The notes beneath the pieces are model-generated. The model searched no databases. It saw only the letters and a program-made list of their open reading frames with translations, and was not told where the DNA came from. Source: Allium sativum (Eukaryota; Streptophyta; Magnoliopsida; Asparagales; Amaryllidaceae). From it: a stretch of DNA of 64,000 bases. Position numbers and translations under genes: made by a program. The stretch covers positions 772,948,552-773,012,551 of the forward strand of contig CM060918.1 of NCBI GenBank assembly GCA_030737875.1. Direction: 5' to 3'. Shown here one piece after another: positions 1 to 12,398 of the stretch (position 1 is its first letter; every line of letters begins with the position of its first letter).

Positions 1-870
1 AATGTAAATTTTTATTGTTGAACTTTTCTATTTCAAATAATGATCATTTTTACATATTCTATTCATACAATAAAAATGTGACTTTTATTGTTAACATATT
101 TTTATTTCCAATAATGATCATTTTAACAAATTCTATTCATACAATAAAAATGTGATTTTTATTGTTAACATATTTTTATTTCCAATAATGATCATTTTAA
201 CAAATTCTATTGATACAATAAAAATGTGATTTTTATTGTTAACATATTTTTATTTCCAATAATGATCATTTTAACAAATTCTATTGATATGATAAAAATG
301 TGATTTTTATTGTTAACATATTTTTATTTCCAATAATGATCATTTTAACAAATTTTATTCATACAATAAAAATGTGATTTTTATTGTTAACATATTTTTA
401 TTTCCAATAATGATCATTTTAACAAATTCTATTTATACAAATAAAATATGATTTTTATTGTTAACATATTTTTATTTCCAATAATGATCATTTTAACAAA
501 TTCTATTCATACAATAAGAATGTGATTTTTATTGTTAATGTATTTTTATTTCCAATAATGATCATTTTAACAAATTCTATTTATACAATGAAAATGTGAT
601 TTTTATTGTTAACGTATTTTTATTTCCAATAATGATCATTTTTACAAATTCTATTCATATAATAAAAATGTGATTTTTATTGTTAACATATTTTTATTTC
701 CAATAATGATCATTTTAACAAATTCTATTTATACAATAAAAATGTGATTTTTATTGTTAACATATATTTATTTCCAATAATGATCATTTTAACAAATTAT
801 ATTCATACAATAAAAATGTTATTTTTATTGTTAACTTATATTTATTTCCAATAATGATCATTTTAACATG
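1..870. repeat. 74-bp AT-rich tandem array, about 12 units
   Basis: A 10-bp palindrome, AATGATCATT, recurs at exact 74-bp steps from 39 to 853 (eleven intervals; 483 is the sixth step), so unit length does not drift. Most units also hold an 11-bp inverted repeat, ACAATAAAAAT / ATTTTTATTGT, separated by GTG. Units differ by scattered substitutions. The first 38 bases match the end of a unit, so the array continues left of the window. The satellite family is not recognised; there is no coding potential. Confidence 0.95.
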
Positions 871-1436
871 AATATTTTTCAACACATAAATATTTCAGAA
901 AATTTCGGCATTATAATGGCAGGGTAATTAAAACCGACACCGTTCTCCTCTGCTATCCTAGGCCTCGTGGCGATACATGGGTTTCATTTTTTATAGTTTC
1001 CACAATACAATTCATTTTCACAACACTGTGAATTTTCCACAAACACAATCAATTTTGTTGCAACCAAATCAATCGCACACAATCGCAATCAATTTCACAT
1101 CATAATACAAGCAAGTCGTCCATGGTCTTTGGACGACGGTGTCAGGAGTTACTAAACTCCATCTGCAACCTAATATAATTTTATTCATTTATTTTTGAAT
1201 TCAGAAATCTCACATTGGTTTTTACGTCGTCTAAAATTGTAGATGGCTCTAAAATTCTCCCGGTCTCTTCTAGAATGTAGAAGACACATCGTCATGATCA
1301 CAATGCTTTCTGTTTCATCGAATTTCGACATTGTATCAAAAAGTGGTGTATTTTTAAAGGTTCAAGACAATATTGGATAATCTAACAAAGTAATTAATTA
1401 AATAGATTAACCTTTCTCCTTAAACCCGCTACCCTT
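871..1436. other. Non-coding stretch with a small perfect inverted repeat
   Basis: No gene is visible. At 1115-1137 there is a perfect 8-bp inverted repeat, GTCGTCCA / TGGACGAC, with a 7-base loop. The composition resembles the interior of decayed plant LTRs, but no element boundary can be fixed here. Confidence 0.4.
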
Positions 1437-2062
1437 ACGTTCGAACTACTGTCGAATACTAGGGCTGGAATTTTCGCAAGAACCAGGACACCGAACCACG
1501 ATCGATTACTTCCACCTGAGGTGCCTACACGTGTGCCACCTCCCCCTGGAACAGAATCGAACTCGGCGGAACTCTGACGATGGAATCCTTCTACGAACGG
1601 CGACACTTTGGGTGCAAAATCCAAACCAAATACTCAACCAGAATTGATCAAACCCGTATGGATTTTTAGAGCATGAGATTCTCTTGAATTTTCATTTCAT
1701 AATTGCTTGAAAATATTGTATGGATTAAAAGACATTAAGGGAGGAAAATACGTTTGAACTACTGTCGAATACAAGGGCTCGAATTTTCGCAAGAACTAGG
1801 ACACCGAACCACGATCGATTGCTTCCACCTGAAGCGCCTACGCGTGCGCCACCTCCCCCTGGAACAGAATCGAACTCGGCGGAACTCTGACGATGGAATC
1901 CTTCTACGAACGGCGGCACTTTGGGTGCAAAATCCGAACCAAATACTCAAACAGAATTGATCAAACCCGTATGGATTTTTAGAGCATGAGATTCTCTTGA
2001 ATTTTCATTTCATAATTGCTTGAAAATATTGTATGGATTAAAAGACATTAAGGGAGGAAAAT
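1437..2062 (-). repeat. Tandem duplication, 313-bp unit (two copies)
   Basis: Copy 1 (1437-1749) and copy 2 (1750-2062) align along their whole length with few substitutions and no obvious indel. On the minus strand both copies keep the same open frame of about 54 residues (serine/glycine-rich, with a short Gly run). The product is not recognised. Several differences are CpG in copy 2 against TpG or CpA in copy 1, around 1525-1535 and 1838-1848. The frame may be incidental, since no start or splice context supports a gene. Confidence 0.85.
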
Positions 2063-3022
2063 TCGACGATCCCAGCCATTAAACGAAGGAACGGGGGCAG
2101 CTTTGAAAATAGATTAGGGTTTTGATTTTTTTTAATTTACCATATTTATAATATTTAATTCTTTAATTCAGAAAAGGCCCGTTAACCCATACTAACTCCA
2201 AATCAACTCCAGCGACTGTCGTCCCCAGCCAAATACCCCTATTCCGGACAAAATGGACAAAGTTTCGAAAGCCCATTTGACCGCTTCAGCCCGTTTTTCT
2301 TTAAATTAAAATATAAAATATTCAATATTAAATTTAAACGCACATTTTAATTTACCGGGGCCACATACTAACTCCAAAATTCCCGAAAAATAAATCTAGC
2401 TATGTTTTGATGATACAGTCTTAACAAAATTAATTTCGTCGAATTTGGAGACCGTTTGAAAAATGGACTTTTTTTGGTCGATCCAATTCAAATTGAAATT
2501 ACCAAACGCGTTTTAATTTACCACACTCACATATTAATTCCAAAAATTATGGAAATTTAAACATAGCAATAAATTGACATTCCGGATCCAACCAAAGTGG
2601 TTTCATCGAAAATGGAGGTCGTTTGCAAAATGGCTATTTATAAGGGTTATATATTATATTAAATTCCATAGCGACTATTTCTAATTTTAAACTGGACATA
2701 ACTTTTTATGCTCGTTATGAAATCTGGATTTTTCACATTCGTTAGAAGGATATAATTAAATAGACTCAAATATTTTTGGTTTTACTCAAATCCGATTTAT
2801 TTTGAATCCTGTGTATTCATTTGAAATTTGAAATCAAATTTTCAAACTACCGCACCATTTCAGGCTCGTTATATAATTAAAATAAATATATACGTTCTAA
2901 CCTCGATTTAAATAAACTTTAAATCATTATTATTTAAAATAAATCATTTTAAATATTCAAAATTCATAAAAATAACTAAAGTAAAAAAATTTAAATTGGT
3001 TTTGATTTTCTGGATTGTTACA
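2063..3022 (-). repeat. AT-rich stretch ending like an LTR
   Basis: No coding region is seen. The right edge reads ...GATTGTTACA at 3022, which on the minus strand is TGTAACAATC, the type of start used by the gypsy LTRs elsewhere in the window. Retrotransposon-like sequence follows immediately. A partner LTR or target duplication could not be identified, so the assignment is tentative and the left limit is arbitrary. Confidence 0.3.
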
Positions 3023-3066
3023 ATGGGTCAACTCCAACTTCCAAACTATCGAGACTCTCGTATGAC

Positions 3067-3354
3067 TTATATCAACTTCCCATTCGAGACGACGACATGA
3101 CCCAAGCACTGTACTTTTCTCAACCGAAAGCAAAACTCCAAAAAACTAATAATAAAATATGCCAACTCACTGGTTGGTTCGAGTGACTCAACCGAACAAC
3201 CAAGATCAAAACAACTTACATGCGAGATGTTGCAATCGACATACACCAGCTGACTACCCATATTCGGTAAATTCCTCTTGGGATCCCTAACTGAAAGAAC
3301 ACCATAACTAGATCGGTGAGGAATTCGACCCAAATATGGTGGCATTCTTATCAC
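3067..3354 (-). pseudogene. Possible relic of Ty3/gypsy reverse transcriptase
   Basis: The end of a minus-strand open frame (95 codons) carries a phrase close to the gypsy motif that follows the RT palm domain: a basic/aromatic stretch, then a Leu-Gly-His-Val-Val-x-Ser-like core and Asn-Gly. The catalytic YVDD box, expected upstream, is not visible in the same frame, and the upstream residues do not look like RT. It abuts the LTR-like edge at 3022. It is at best a short, decayed fragment; a chance match is possible. Confidence 0.3.
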
Positions 3355-4358
3355 CTTATCGAATGTTTTCAGATACTCTCAAGCTACAAGCTCAGGTGAC
3401 GACTAACTACTAAAGGTCTGTCTAAGCCTGCTATCGTCTGGTCATAAGCAACTCGCCTTCTGAAGATCTAAGCCTCATCCCATTATCGCTAAATCGAAGA
3501 TGACTCGCTACTAAAGAGCTTATCCAGATCCATCATTGTCATCAACAATCTCTCACTACCACTGATATTTCGTATTCTCTCGATATGTGAACTATTGAGC
3601 TCAAAGATTAAGTCTAATAAAGTTCAACAATCAATAACAAGCAAACAATTTATCAAACATGCAACCAAAACTCGATGAAATTTAAATTTTGACGAACCGT
3701 GTATAATGCCAAGTATAGACTAGCTATGTTATAACACTCCCTGCCTCGAGGCCCTAATTAAATCATTATGGATGCTGCAAGCGCCCACAGTACTAAGTTC
3801 TTCCGACCAAATACGAAATGTTACACACATATATAATCTAACTGAGCCCTCAACACGATAAGTCACAATCAAGCAAAACAAACTAATTAACACGAGTCTT
3901 TATATAGTTCAAATCATCGAATCACGAGATTAAATGGAATGATGAAACCTTGACACTAAACTAAAACACATATGGAAACATATATTGAGGGGTGACGTCG
4001 CTTCCTTTCTCTTTTCATCAAGGGATCACTCGACAAAATGGAGACGATGTTCAATGCATGTCACCACGATTTGTCGTGACAAAGAAGATCAAACTTCTAT
4101 ACTAGGTGCAAGCTCAAACATTATGAGCTCTCCCGATTGACTCCTCCAAACCATCATTCCCTTAAAATGAAATAACCACCCTTCGAGCCGATCACTAAAC
4201 CTAGTCATAAACTCCTACATTAGAGTGACAAAATTGACAATAACCGTACTTAGATAACACGTCGAACTGTCACACTCTCCAACACAGAAATATCACCAAC
4301 ATCAATGAACACCTTATCGACTTCTAAGAAATCGATGCAAGCCTCTTCGAAGTGAACC
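3355..4358. other. No gene recognised
   Basis: There are many stops in all frames and no recognisable domain. It may be further decayed retrotransposon internal sequence, since it lies between LTR-like edges at 3022 and 4359, but nothing direct supports this. Confidence 0.4.
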
Positions 4359-6800
4359 TGTAACGACCCGCCTTTTTTCCTATTTCAAACCGGCAATTAA
4401 ACCAACTCGGAACGTTCATAAAGATAGATTGTTAGGGGTAATTACACATTGGAACAAAACAAAATGAACTTTTTATTATCATAAAATTAATTTTACATCA
4501 AAGTTACAATGATCATCAGAGTACAACAGGTACACAGTGGTAAAATATAAAAACTCTCAGCAGAAGAAATATGATCCAAGTGAAAGATCCAACTCTAATC
4601 ATGAACCTTTCTATTTGACTCCAAGACTAAACCACAAACCAAACTTCCAGCTGTCAATATGGAAAATTATGGACACCCAGAGTTTAGGTAAATGAAAAAT
4701 AAACTCCAGGTCAGTCATGGGACTGGTACGAGAAACTAAAACAACTATATTTATATTTATTTAAAAGTGAGGTAAATCATAAGACCATGCCGTATAACAT
4801 AGAATGGGATTTTCCAATATGAATACCAGTGTAGAAAATTTGCAATGCCTTTTTGGAAAATGAAGCTACCATAAGGTCTTGCGACACACACAATGCAAAT
4901 GCAGACTTGGGCGAGATTTCTCCTTATGAGAACCAAAAATGCTTCATAAGTAGTAAATACTCTAATATTATTATTAGTGTACAATGTGGAGAAGTCATTT
5001 CTCAAGTAAATGCATCAATCCTAGCCAGCATAATATCCCATATTATTATGTTGACATATAGTATACAACTGAAATCTTAGGGGGCTCGTAGTGGAGAATG
5101 AGTTTCCAACAAATAACCAGGCTACGGAACTTCCTTACCCAATGGGTACACCTCTAGAGGGATGTCCCAAGAACCAACTGGCTCTTTGCCAATGCAAGAT
5201 CGGTTTCTCCCTTAACTTGATTGATTAGATCGTGCCTAAGTATGCCATCTCCCGGTTGTTACCAAAATTTAATCAGGCGCTTGCAACATAAACATCCACA
5301 AAAGTGGAAGTTGCCACATAGGTAGCACATGGGCTCTATACGGTGGTACACTTTTTATCTAGAAGGAAACAATATACCCATATCCTTGCCGCATTTTTCC
5401 TATTTTGGCCATTTCTGGGGAGTAAGGTCTGTCGAAGTCTCATTACACAAAGCTACGCTTATTCTTAAGCCATGCTTTGATCATTTATAGCTCATCACTT
5501 GGTATGCCACATTGTCATTTTATAACATATAACTTATAACCGCTAACCATATCATCTTTGAGCTCGTACGTTTCAAAGAAGGATGTTAAGCTAAGAGAGC
5601 ATATTTTCCGCCATCAATCAGAAATATGTTTAGTTAAAACCAATCGATATATTACAAAATACACTGTCAAACGCATCCATACAAGTCCGTTCTGGGTCTG
5701 AATGAAACCGAAGATGCCTTATTCATCATCCGATGAAGGAGATATTCCGTTGTTATTTCAAAATATAGTCCATTCGATGTGAAGATTGTCAATCTTCAAC
5801 CGTCCTCTTCAATTGCTCCATCATGTCGTATGATTATGTTCACATTTACCATAATTAACCCAAATTCATATGTTAATAATTTACCATCAACTTCATAATA
5901 CTAAGATAGCATTATCTAATTTTTACAAGACAACATTTTTCCACATATTCACATTATTCTCTTTACAAACCACGTATTCATAGTAATCTCTTTAGAAACC
6001 GATGAAATAACCACTGCAACCAATGAAATAGCCAGATCCAAATTTGCTAATAAAATCACTAGTTCAGAACATGACATCGTTTTAGAACACAAAGAACTAA
6101 TTATATATTCGACTATTTATGCGAATACACAAGTAACTGATACCTACATTATAAAATATGAAACTCGATTTGAATTATTTTCATGCATAAACAATGACAA
6201 TGTATAAGGCAATGGCCAAAAGTGACAGCCACAAGGCTATAGAATTTAGGATATGTAACATTAGTCATACCTCAAATAAAACATCCATTATCAATCTCTC
6301 AAAATCGTTTGAATTAACACTGGTCGTATCAAGCTTTTAAGCATGCAATTTTCTATTTACATTTTATGTTACATTGTCTCCAACTTTCTTCTTCCTTCAC
6401 CAAACGACAACCCATTTCCATATATACTTTGGTACCAACTTCCTACAAACACCAGAGGTAAAATATTGCAATAACAACATTTTTTTATTTTCTTAAGACA
6501 AAATGCAGACTAATTATGTTTCAACATGAATTCTGTATGTAGCTATAGATACAAATAATTACATTACACTTATTTCTACCAAGTTAGTTATGCAGGTCTC
6601 TTCAATTGCTAGAATTTATATAAACAGAAATTCTTGATGGTAGTTCTTTCAAGTGTCATATGTACAGACCTATCAAACATCAATTGGTTATAAGATTTCC
6701 TAAAACATAATCTAAAAATGAACGAAAATATCGATTGGTTTAAATACTATAAAAACGCATGAAAATATATTAAACTAAACAAACAGGCAGTCAACTTCGT
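4359..6800. repeat. LTR-like edge followed by non-coding AT-rich sequence
   Basis: TGTAACGACCCG at 4359 is the same start used by the LTRs of element T1 at 19765 and 27096, and the sequence to about 5400 has the texture of gypsy LTRs. No matching end, second LTR or target duplication was found, so this may be a truncated LTR of a related but different family. From about 5400 to 6800 there is AT-rich sequence with no recognisable feature. Confidence 0.35.
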
Positions 6801-6819
6801 TTTCTTTTTCTTCGGCCAA

Positions 6820-7450
6820 TGCACTTTAGTTTCTTCTTATGACATCTTGTTTTACCTCATTTTCCATGAAACCAGTCCCAACATTCATAACATCGAACTC
6901 ATCCATCATCAAAAAGTTCGCCCTCACCAATTTAACGCACAACTCCTCCTCTTCATCACTTTTATCCTTATTGTCACTTTCATGTACTAAATATTCCACA
7001 TTTATAGTTTCCTGCATGACAATTTCTCCTCTTTTTGTCTCATCCGCTTCGTCACTGCTTTCATATTCAATATTTCCCTTGTCCTCTTCTTCGTTTACAC
7101 TTCCTCTTTCTCACTTCTCTTTTGCCATTCTATCAAGCGTGACTTCATTAATAGTCAGGAGTTCATTGATCTTTTCAAAGAGTTTAGCTCCTTTTCGTTC
7201 CTTAAAATGAGCTAGCATAACAAAATGGAAAGCCAAAGAGAGTAGCCAAGCGTCACTGAAAGCACTACATAAAAAATCCAATTTTTGCAAATTAACATAT
7301 CCCAAATTATGTGAATACAAGATGGATGCTGTGGAAGTGGGTTTGGAACAAGTTCAGGAGGTGCCTTTACCATCCATTTCCCACTAGGACATTCATAAAG
7401 GCACAACTCCTCCTTTTCTGCATGTTCTCGTATACAGTAACCAATCATGT
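6820..7450 (-). pseudogene. Alfin1-like PHD-finger pseudogene, apparently intronless
   Basis: Alfin1-like proteins are plant nuclear factors with a conserved N-terminal domain and a C-terminal PHD finger that binds H3K4me3. On the minus strand, three overlapping frames give family blocks in the correct order. First (about 7420-7330) comes the Glu-x-Leu-Cys-Leu-Tyr block, a Trp-x-Val and a Pro-rich stretch. Next (about 7265-7120) is a Ser-Asp-Ala-Trp-Leu-Leu block and the Lys-Leu-Phe-x-x-Ile-Asn-x-Leu block. After an acidic linker, a PHD-like tail (about 6950-6826) has lost most zinc ligands. The blocks follow one another in about 620 bp with no intron-sized gap, although family genes are usually interrupted. 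At least one frameshift (near 7260) and a stop (near 7110) break it. The first roughly 45 residues are not recognisable. A processed copy is inferred; no clear poly(A) tail or flanking duplication was seen. Confidence 0.7.
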
Positions 7451-8145
7451 ATGTGTATTGTATGTTGTCACTGTAATTTGCAGTGCTATCAAGAACTGCA
7501 ATTCTTCAATGTTCACCAAAACATTCTTAACATTAAAAGAAAATTGCCGTAGCAGGGAAATTGGAAACAAAAGCATAATATTAAGCTATTTTCTTGAGGG
7601 ACACGATTTTATCATAGAACAATATTCCCTTGACATATCATATAAGATATAATAAATTAACACACATCAGAAATCACGTTATTTTGCATTGGACATCTCT
7701 TTTAACAAATCACTATTATTTTCATTTTAATCATCTTTTCCTTTTAAAAGTAAAATTTTATTTATACGGAACTAGAATTTCATAGTAATAAATTAAGTCA
7801 AATTTCAACAATGTGAATTTTAAAATTTGCCAACACAATTGTAACTTCTTTAATATATATATATTTCTAAAATAATTATTAGTATAAATATCAGCTTAAA
7901 TTTGTAAAAATTAAATAAAAGCACTTTCAGATCAAAATAAACAGTTGTTGAAGTTCTACTAATCTATATTGTAGTTTTCACGAAGAAAAATTCATTAACT
8001 CTTCCTTAAAAATATATTGATTTGATCAAATTTCATTAGTTTTTCTATATTATAATTTGTTGGGTTTAAAAGATAAACCGAAAATAAAACTGAAAAGGAG
8101 GGTAGCATAGTAGTATAGTTTTTAACAAAATTATAGTGTCGTATG
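7451..8145. other. AT-rich, no gene seen
   Basis: No convincing coding region, RNA gene or element boundary. This is the left flank of the Tat-type retrotransposon; the same ancestral locus resumes at 38200. Confidence 0.5.
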
Positions 8146-8150
8146 TTTGG

Positions 8151-8812
8151 TGTTGACCATCCTTTTGGCAAGGCCATCAAGATTCATTGTCATCAAAAAT
8201 TTCAGCTGAGGTGACTTGGAGGACCGAGTAACTTGGGCCAGCCAACTAGTCTACCGATGGGTGTCTCGACCCGATCCCAAGACGTGGGCCAAATAAAGGA
8301 AACTGATATACAGACCAGCTGGAGCCCTGGTCCTCAGATCGATTAATTCAAGCCATGTCTGATTCCGTGCCAAATACCCCCTAAATATTTGTTCCTGCTC
8401 CTACTTGACCGCTTCCAGCCATGCATAAATACAGGATCAACTGCCACTTGTCACTACATGCTCAAATTATGCCATTCTCTGCTAAAAGAATGCCTCTTTA
8501 GGATCTCATAAAATCCTGAATCAGATATCATACGCCTCAGCCAATTTAAATGTTGTAGCATCCATAAATATACCTTATGGATGGAGAAAAAGGGAACTTT
8601 TTCGGCCAATCCCTGATTATATCATTGTTGTGACTGTTCTCCTGTAATAGATCATTCGATATAAGAAGATTATAAATTGGACATAGGCTCATTAATGCCT
8701 AACCACTATAAACTTGTATGTGATTTCTTTTCTCTTCATTTTTCATTTACTTGTCTTTATTTATTCTCTACAATTTTATCTCTTAGGTGTTGTACCAATT
8801 TTTTTGTCAACA
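8151..8812 (+). repeat. 5' LTR of Tat-type element (662 bp)
   Basis: It starts TGTTGACC and ends GTCAACA, matching 37531-38194 along its length with many substitutions, as expected for an old insertion. It is short compared with the 2.5-kb LTRs of the chromoviruses in this window. Confidence 0.9.
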
Positions 8813-8815
8813 CTT

Positions 8816-8834
8816 TGGTGTTTTCACTGAGAAG
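8816..8834 (+). promoter_or_regulatory. Probable primer-binding site of Tat-type element
   Basis: TGGTGTTTTCACTGAG begins three bases after the 5' LTR. It differs from the TGGCGCCGTTGCCGGG-type site common in Tat/Athila relatives mostly by C-to-T and G-to-A changes. The tRNA cannot be assigned with confidence. Confidence 0.4.
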
Positions 8835-8844
8835 TTGATATTCT

Positions 8845-11580
8845 CACCATTTGAAGGATTTTGCTCTACTTTCGGATCGCCAAGTCCATGACGAGATCCT
8901 ATGTTTTTTCCAACATCGTTGAACAATGGTTTCCAAATCCTCAGCGCGCACCATCGAGAAGTAACCGCAAGCTGCAACCAGGGCTGTCAATGAGTACCTT
9001 AAAAAACTTATATCCGTCTGCATCCATATTCGAAAATCATTCTGAATACGAATACGGTTATAGTTGTATCCATATTCGAAAAATAATCGTTCGATTTTCT
9101 AATACGTGTATGTATGTGCGTATATGTGTATGTATATATTATATAAATTTTAATTTACTTCTAAGATAAAATTAATATATAAATTTCTTTGAAGTAACTA
9201 AACTAATCTCAACTATTGGATTATAAAGGAATGTTTTATTTGGTATTATGCAACATTTTAAATCATGTACTCATTTTATTTTGTGTTATGGTTATAATTA
9301 AACCTAATTGTGTATGTGCTTCTATGATTTATGTTTTGTTTTATTTTAATCTTTGGGTTATGTTTTTCATATTTTGAACACTTTATCTCTTAAAATATTT
9401 GTTGTAAGAAATTTATTTGAATGATGTCCTGGTTGTAATTTTTAATTAGATGTATTCACCTTTTCAAAAAAAAATTATGAGCCAAATTTGCATGTAAGGG
9501 ATGTATTTATTTGTAAACTTTTATTGTTTTATTTTCGGATATTTTTTTTGGATATTTTCGGATAACCACATCCAATGTACATTTTTAAGTTTCGGATATC
9601 CATATTCGCTAAGGCGGATACAGATGTTTTCAGATATTTGAAAATATTCGTGGATACAGGTACGAATATTTTTAACTAGTATCTGCGGATATCGGATACA
9701 AATTCAGATACAAATTTTCATTTTCGTATATGTACTCGAATGCAACATTATCTATATCCGACTGCATCTGTTTAAAGCCCTAGCTGCAACGTTAGCAGAT
9801 GCGGCTGAGTGGTCAACGGTTCCGAAGATTACTCCAGACCAGCCTACACTACAGTCCTCGGTGCAACCTTCCACTGCAGATCAAGCTTACTCTTCAACCT
9901 TTGCTACCTGTGATGAGTTTATGACTGTGATGAATCAACACCGGGAAACAACAACTGCTTTAAATTCTCAAGCCTGGAAGAATGTTGCAATGAGGCAAGA
10001 CATGAGCCGTATGTCAAGGCAATGGGAAGAATTCAGGAGTCATCAATTTTACGCTCGTTTGCTGGACCAAAACTCGGAAGGCTCACCATCATCCGAAGGG
10101 AGTAGAGATCGACGTCAACCACGACGCCCGCTAGGAAGACCCGAAAACATACGACAATTGTATTTGGAAGGGCTTTTAGATCAGCTTGGAGCGGTGGATC
10201 AAACTCATGTCGATTTGGCCAACTTGGAAGACATCGATCCAATGACCTAACAAGATCAAATTAATTCTCCTTCGGCACACCGAAATACCACTCAAACAGC
10301 CCAGGCTCATGTTCTTCCTCCTAGACATCCTGTGGATAACCTGATGTCCGGGGTCGAGGAAGTTCCGTCTGGATGGTGACTCAGGCGACGTTGCCTGGAG
10401 AGGAAGCGGGGGAGTTCGATCGTTTGAGGAAGCTGATCGATGTGCGATAATCCCACCATATTTGACCGCCATGGTACGACAAATCATGAACGATAGTAAA
10501 GGGCATAGGAATGAAGATTGGGGAATTGACCAAAGCCATACGCCATTTACAGATGACATTCTGCAGGCAGAGTTCCCTAGAAGATTTAATATGCCTCAAA
10601 TGAGCCATTACGAGGGAACCACTGACCCACAACAACACTCGATGAGGTATTCATAGCATATGGAGGTAGTTGTAGCCCCAGACATCATCAAGTGCATGGG
10701 CTTCCCAATTTTCTTGAGCGGGGCAGCACTTAGGAGGTTCACTCGTCTTCCCTGGAGATCAGTCCCAAACCTCCAAGATTTAAGTGAAAAGTTCCTGAAT
10801 CAGTTCTGCCTCCACGACTCTGGTCAAAGCATGTCATGGCCCTCTCTGCAATAAAGAAAACAAGGGATGAATCCCTGAGGAACTACCTTAGTAGATTCAA
10901 CCGGGAAGTAGCAAAGTGAGCAATCCCAATCATGAGACAGTGTTAATAGCCACAGTAGACGACATCAACAAAAGGAAGGAGTTTAGGAAGTACCTGATTG
11001 AAAGCCTCCAACATCGATTGAGATGTTCTGTGAAAAGGCTAACATTCGATTACGATAGGAAGAAGCGCAACTAAAGAAAGAAGATGGGCCGAAAGACATT
11101 TCCAATAAAGTCGTCTAGAGTAATGTGGCAGTAAAAATGTCCAGGGATAATTCCGGAAAGGTGGAAGTAAATGTTGGAAATCGTAGCAAACGAAATGGTA
11201 ACGAACCGAAAACCAATGGAAACCCTAGACAAAGAGGGAATTCTGGGAAGCGACCCTGGTTCTAAGTCTTTGAAAGTTATACGACGTCGAATGACAAGCT
11301 TGAAAACATCTATCTTGATACATGCAGTGGAGTTCAGTACAAGAAGTCGCCCTTGTGTGAATCCACAGAGAAGGGATGAGCGACCGGGAAGTTTTGCTTG
11401 TTCCTTGATATTTACAAGCATGCGACTAATGAGTGTTGTCACCTCTGGGACATTATGGAAAAGTTGATTCGAGAAGGAAAGTTTGTTGAGTACAAGGTGT
11501 CCCCAAGGGACGGGGGAAAAGGACGTTGGCTCCCAAGCAAGGTTAGGCGGCACCTAGAGCCACAACCTAAGAAAAGGTGA
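8845..11580 (+). pseudogene. gag: Decayed gag gene of Tat-type element
   Basis: The capsid precursor would package element RNA. Recognisable parts are a charged segment at 9861-10250 and the conserved gag core at about 10660-10920, with the Gly-Ala-Ala-x-x-x-Phe-x-x-Leu-Pro phrase and a following Glu-Ser-Leu-Arg-x-Tyr-x-x-Arg-Phe-Asn phrase in a shifted frame. Near 11390-11500 is a Cys/His segment followed by an Ile-Arg-Glu-Gly-Lys stretch, as before the protease in Tat elements, but one His ligand appears replaced. The hAT element interrupts the 5' part. Several stops (for example 10247-10249 and 10852-10854) and frameshifts rule out expression of a full protein. Confidence 0.75.
8979..9782. 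mobile_element. Non-autonomous hAT element (804 bp) in gag
   Basis: A perfect 8-bp target duplication, GCTGCAAC, lies at 8971-8978 and 9783-9790. The ends read CAGGGCTGTC... and ...AAAGCCCTA, giving short inverted termini with an AGGGCT core typical of plant hAT elements. Subterminal sequence is rich in GGATA/TATCC motifs in both orientations. No transposase is encoded. Removing it joins the Tat gag leader to the downstream gag sequence. Confidence 0.9.
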
Positions 11581-12398
11581 AGGGGATAGTGATCAATTCC
11601 ATCATTGGAGGACTTCATCTAGCGGGAAATAGCGTTTGGGCTATGGAACAGTATGTAAAGTCTGTAAAGCACCTCGACGTTGTAGAATCAAGCACCCCTA
11701 AAGTTGTAAGCCCTATGAAGAAAAGAAAGGCGATGATGGATGATATCGTTTTTCACTACCAAGAGTCTATTGGTATAGAAGCCGTGAGTATTGACCCACT
11801 AGTTATAATGACCATTATTGGCCCGGCCACAATATAGAAGGTTTTGGTCAACGGCGGAAGTTCGATAAATATTTTGTTCAAAAAAGCTTATAACCGGATG
11901 AAGTTGGAATTGAGAGATTTGAAACCGTGTACGGGCCAGATACATGGCTTCAATGGATCATCCACCAAGCCAGTAGGTCTGACTGATTTATCGGTAGAAT
12001 TGGGAGATGGAGTTTGCAAGAGGGTATGGATCCCGCCGTTTATTGTAATGAATATAAGCTCCTAGTACAATGCACTATTGGGACGACCGGCCCTAGCAGA
12101 GTTCAGAGCTTGTATCGCTCCCTGGTGCCTACTTTTGAAATTCCCGATTGATGGGGGGATTGGAACGGTGCCTGGGGACCAAGTGATTGGATGACCTTAC
12201 TATTCGGTAGAATGGAAAGAACTGCAAAGCAAGGATAGCAAGGAATCTTACAATAATCCTCCCCCTGTAGAGGGGAAGGAAGCATAACAACTATAGAAAA
12301 CATCCCAACCAGGACCATCCATTTGCCAACTCAAAGATATCGATCCAAGAGAGGACGAAGATCCGAGATGTAGGAAGGTAGCCCCGAATGCAACCACT
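11581..12398 (+). pseudogene. Decayed aspartic protease region, Tat-type element
   Basis: The usual active-site phrase of this lineage, Val-Asp-Gly-Gly-Ser-Ser, here reads Val-Asn-Gly-Gly-Ser-Ser. The catalytic Asp has become Asn at 11850-11852, consistent with GAC to AAC. Downstream Gly-Phe-x-Gly and Pro-x-Gly blocks of the retropepsin fold are still visible to about 12065. A stop lies at about 11836, just upstream of the motif. The product would be inactive. Confidence 0.75.

Noticed and set aside
1..870. Possible CRISPR array
   Set aside because: The whole 74-bp unit repeats with no unique spacers, and the context is plant nuclear DNA.
2063..6370. A complete LTR element with LTRs ending at 3022 and starting at 4359
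   Set aside because: The candidate LTRs share no recognisable sequence and no target duplication was found, so they are reported only as LTR-like edges.
6839..7210. Ser/Leu-rich plus-strand open frame of 123 codons
   Set aside because: It is the complement of the Alfin1-like pseudogene, which explains the conserved blocks far better.
8816..8834. Assigning a specific tRNA to the Tat primer site
   Set aside because: Too many transitions separate it from known sites to choose a tRNA with confidence.
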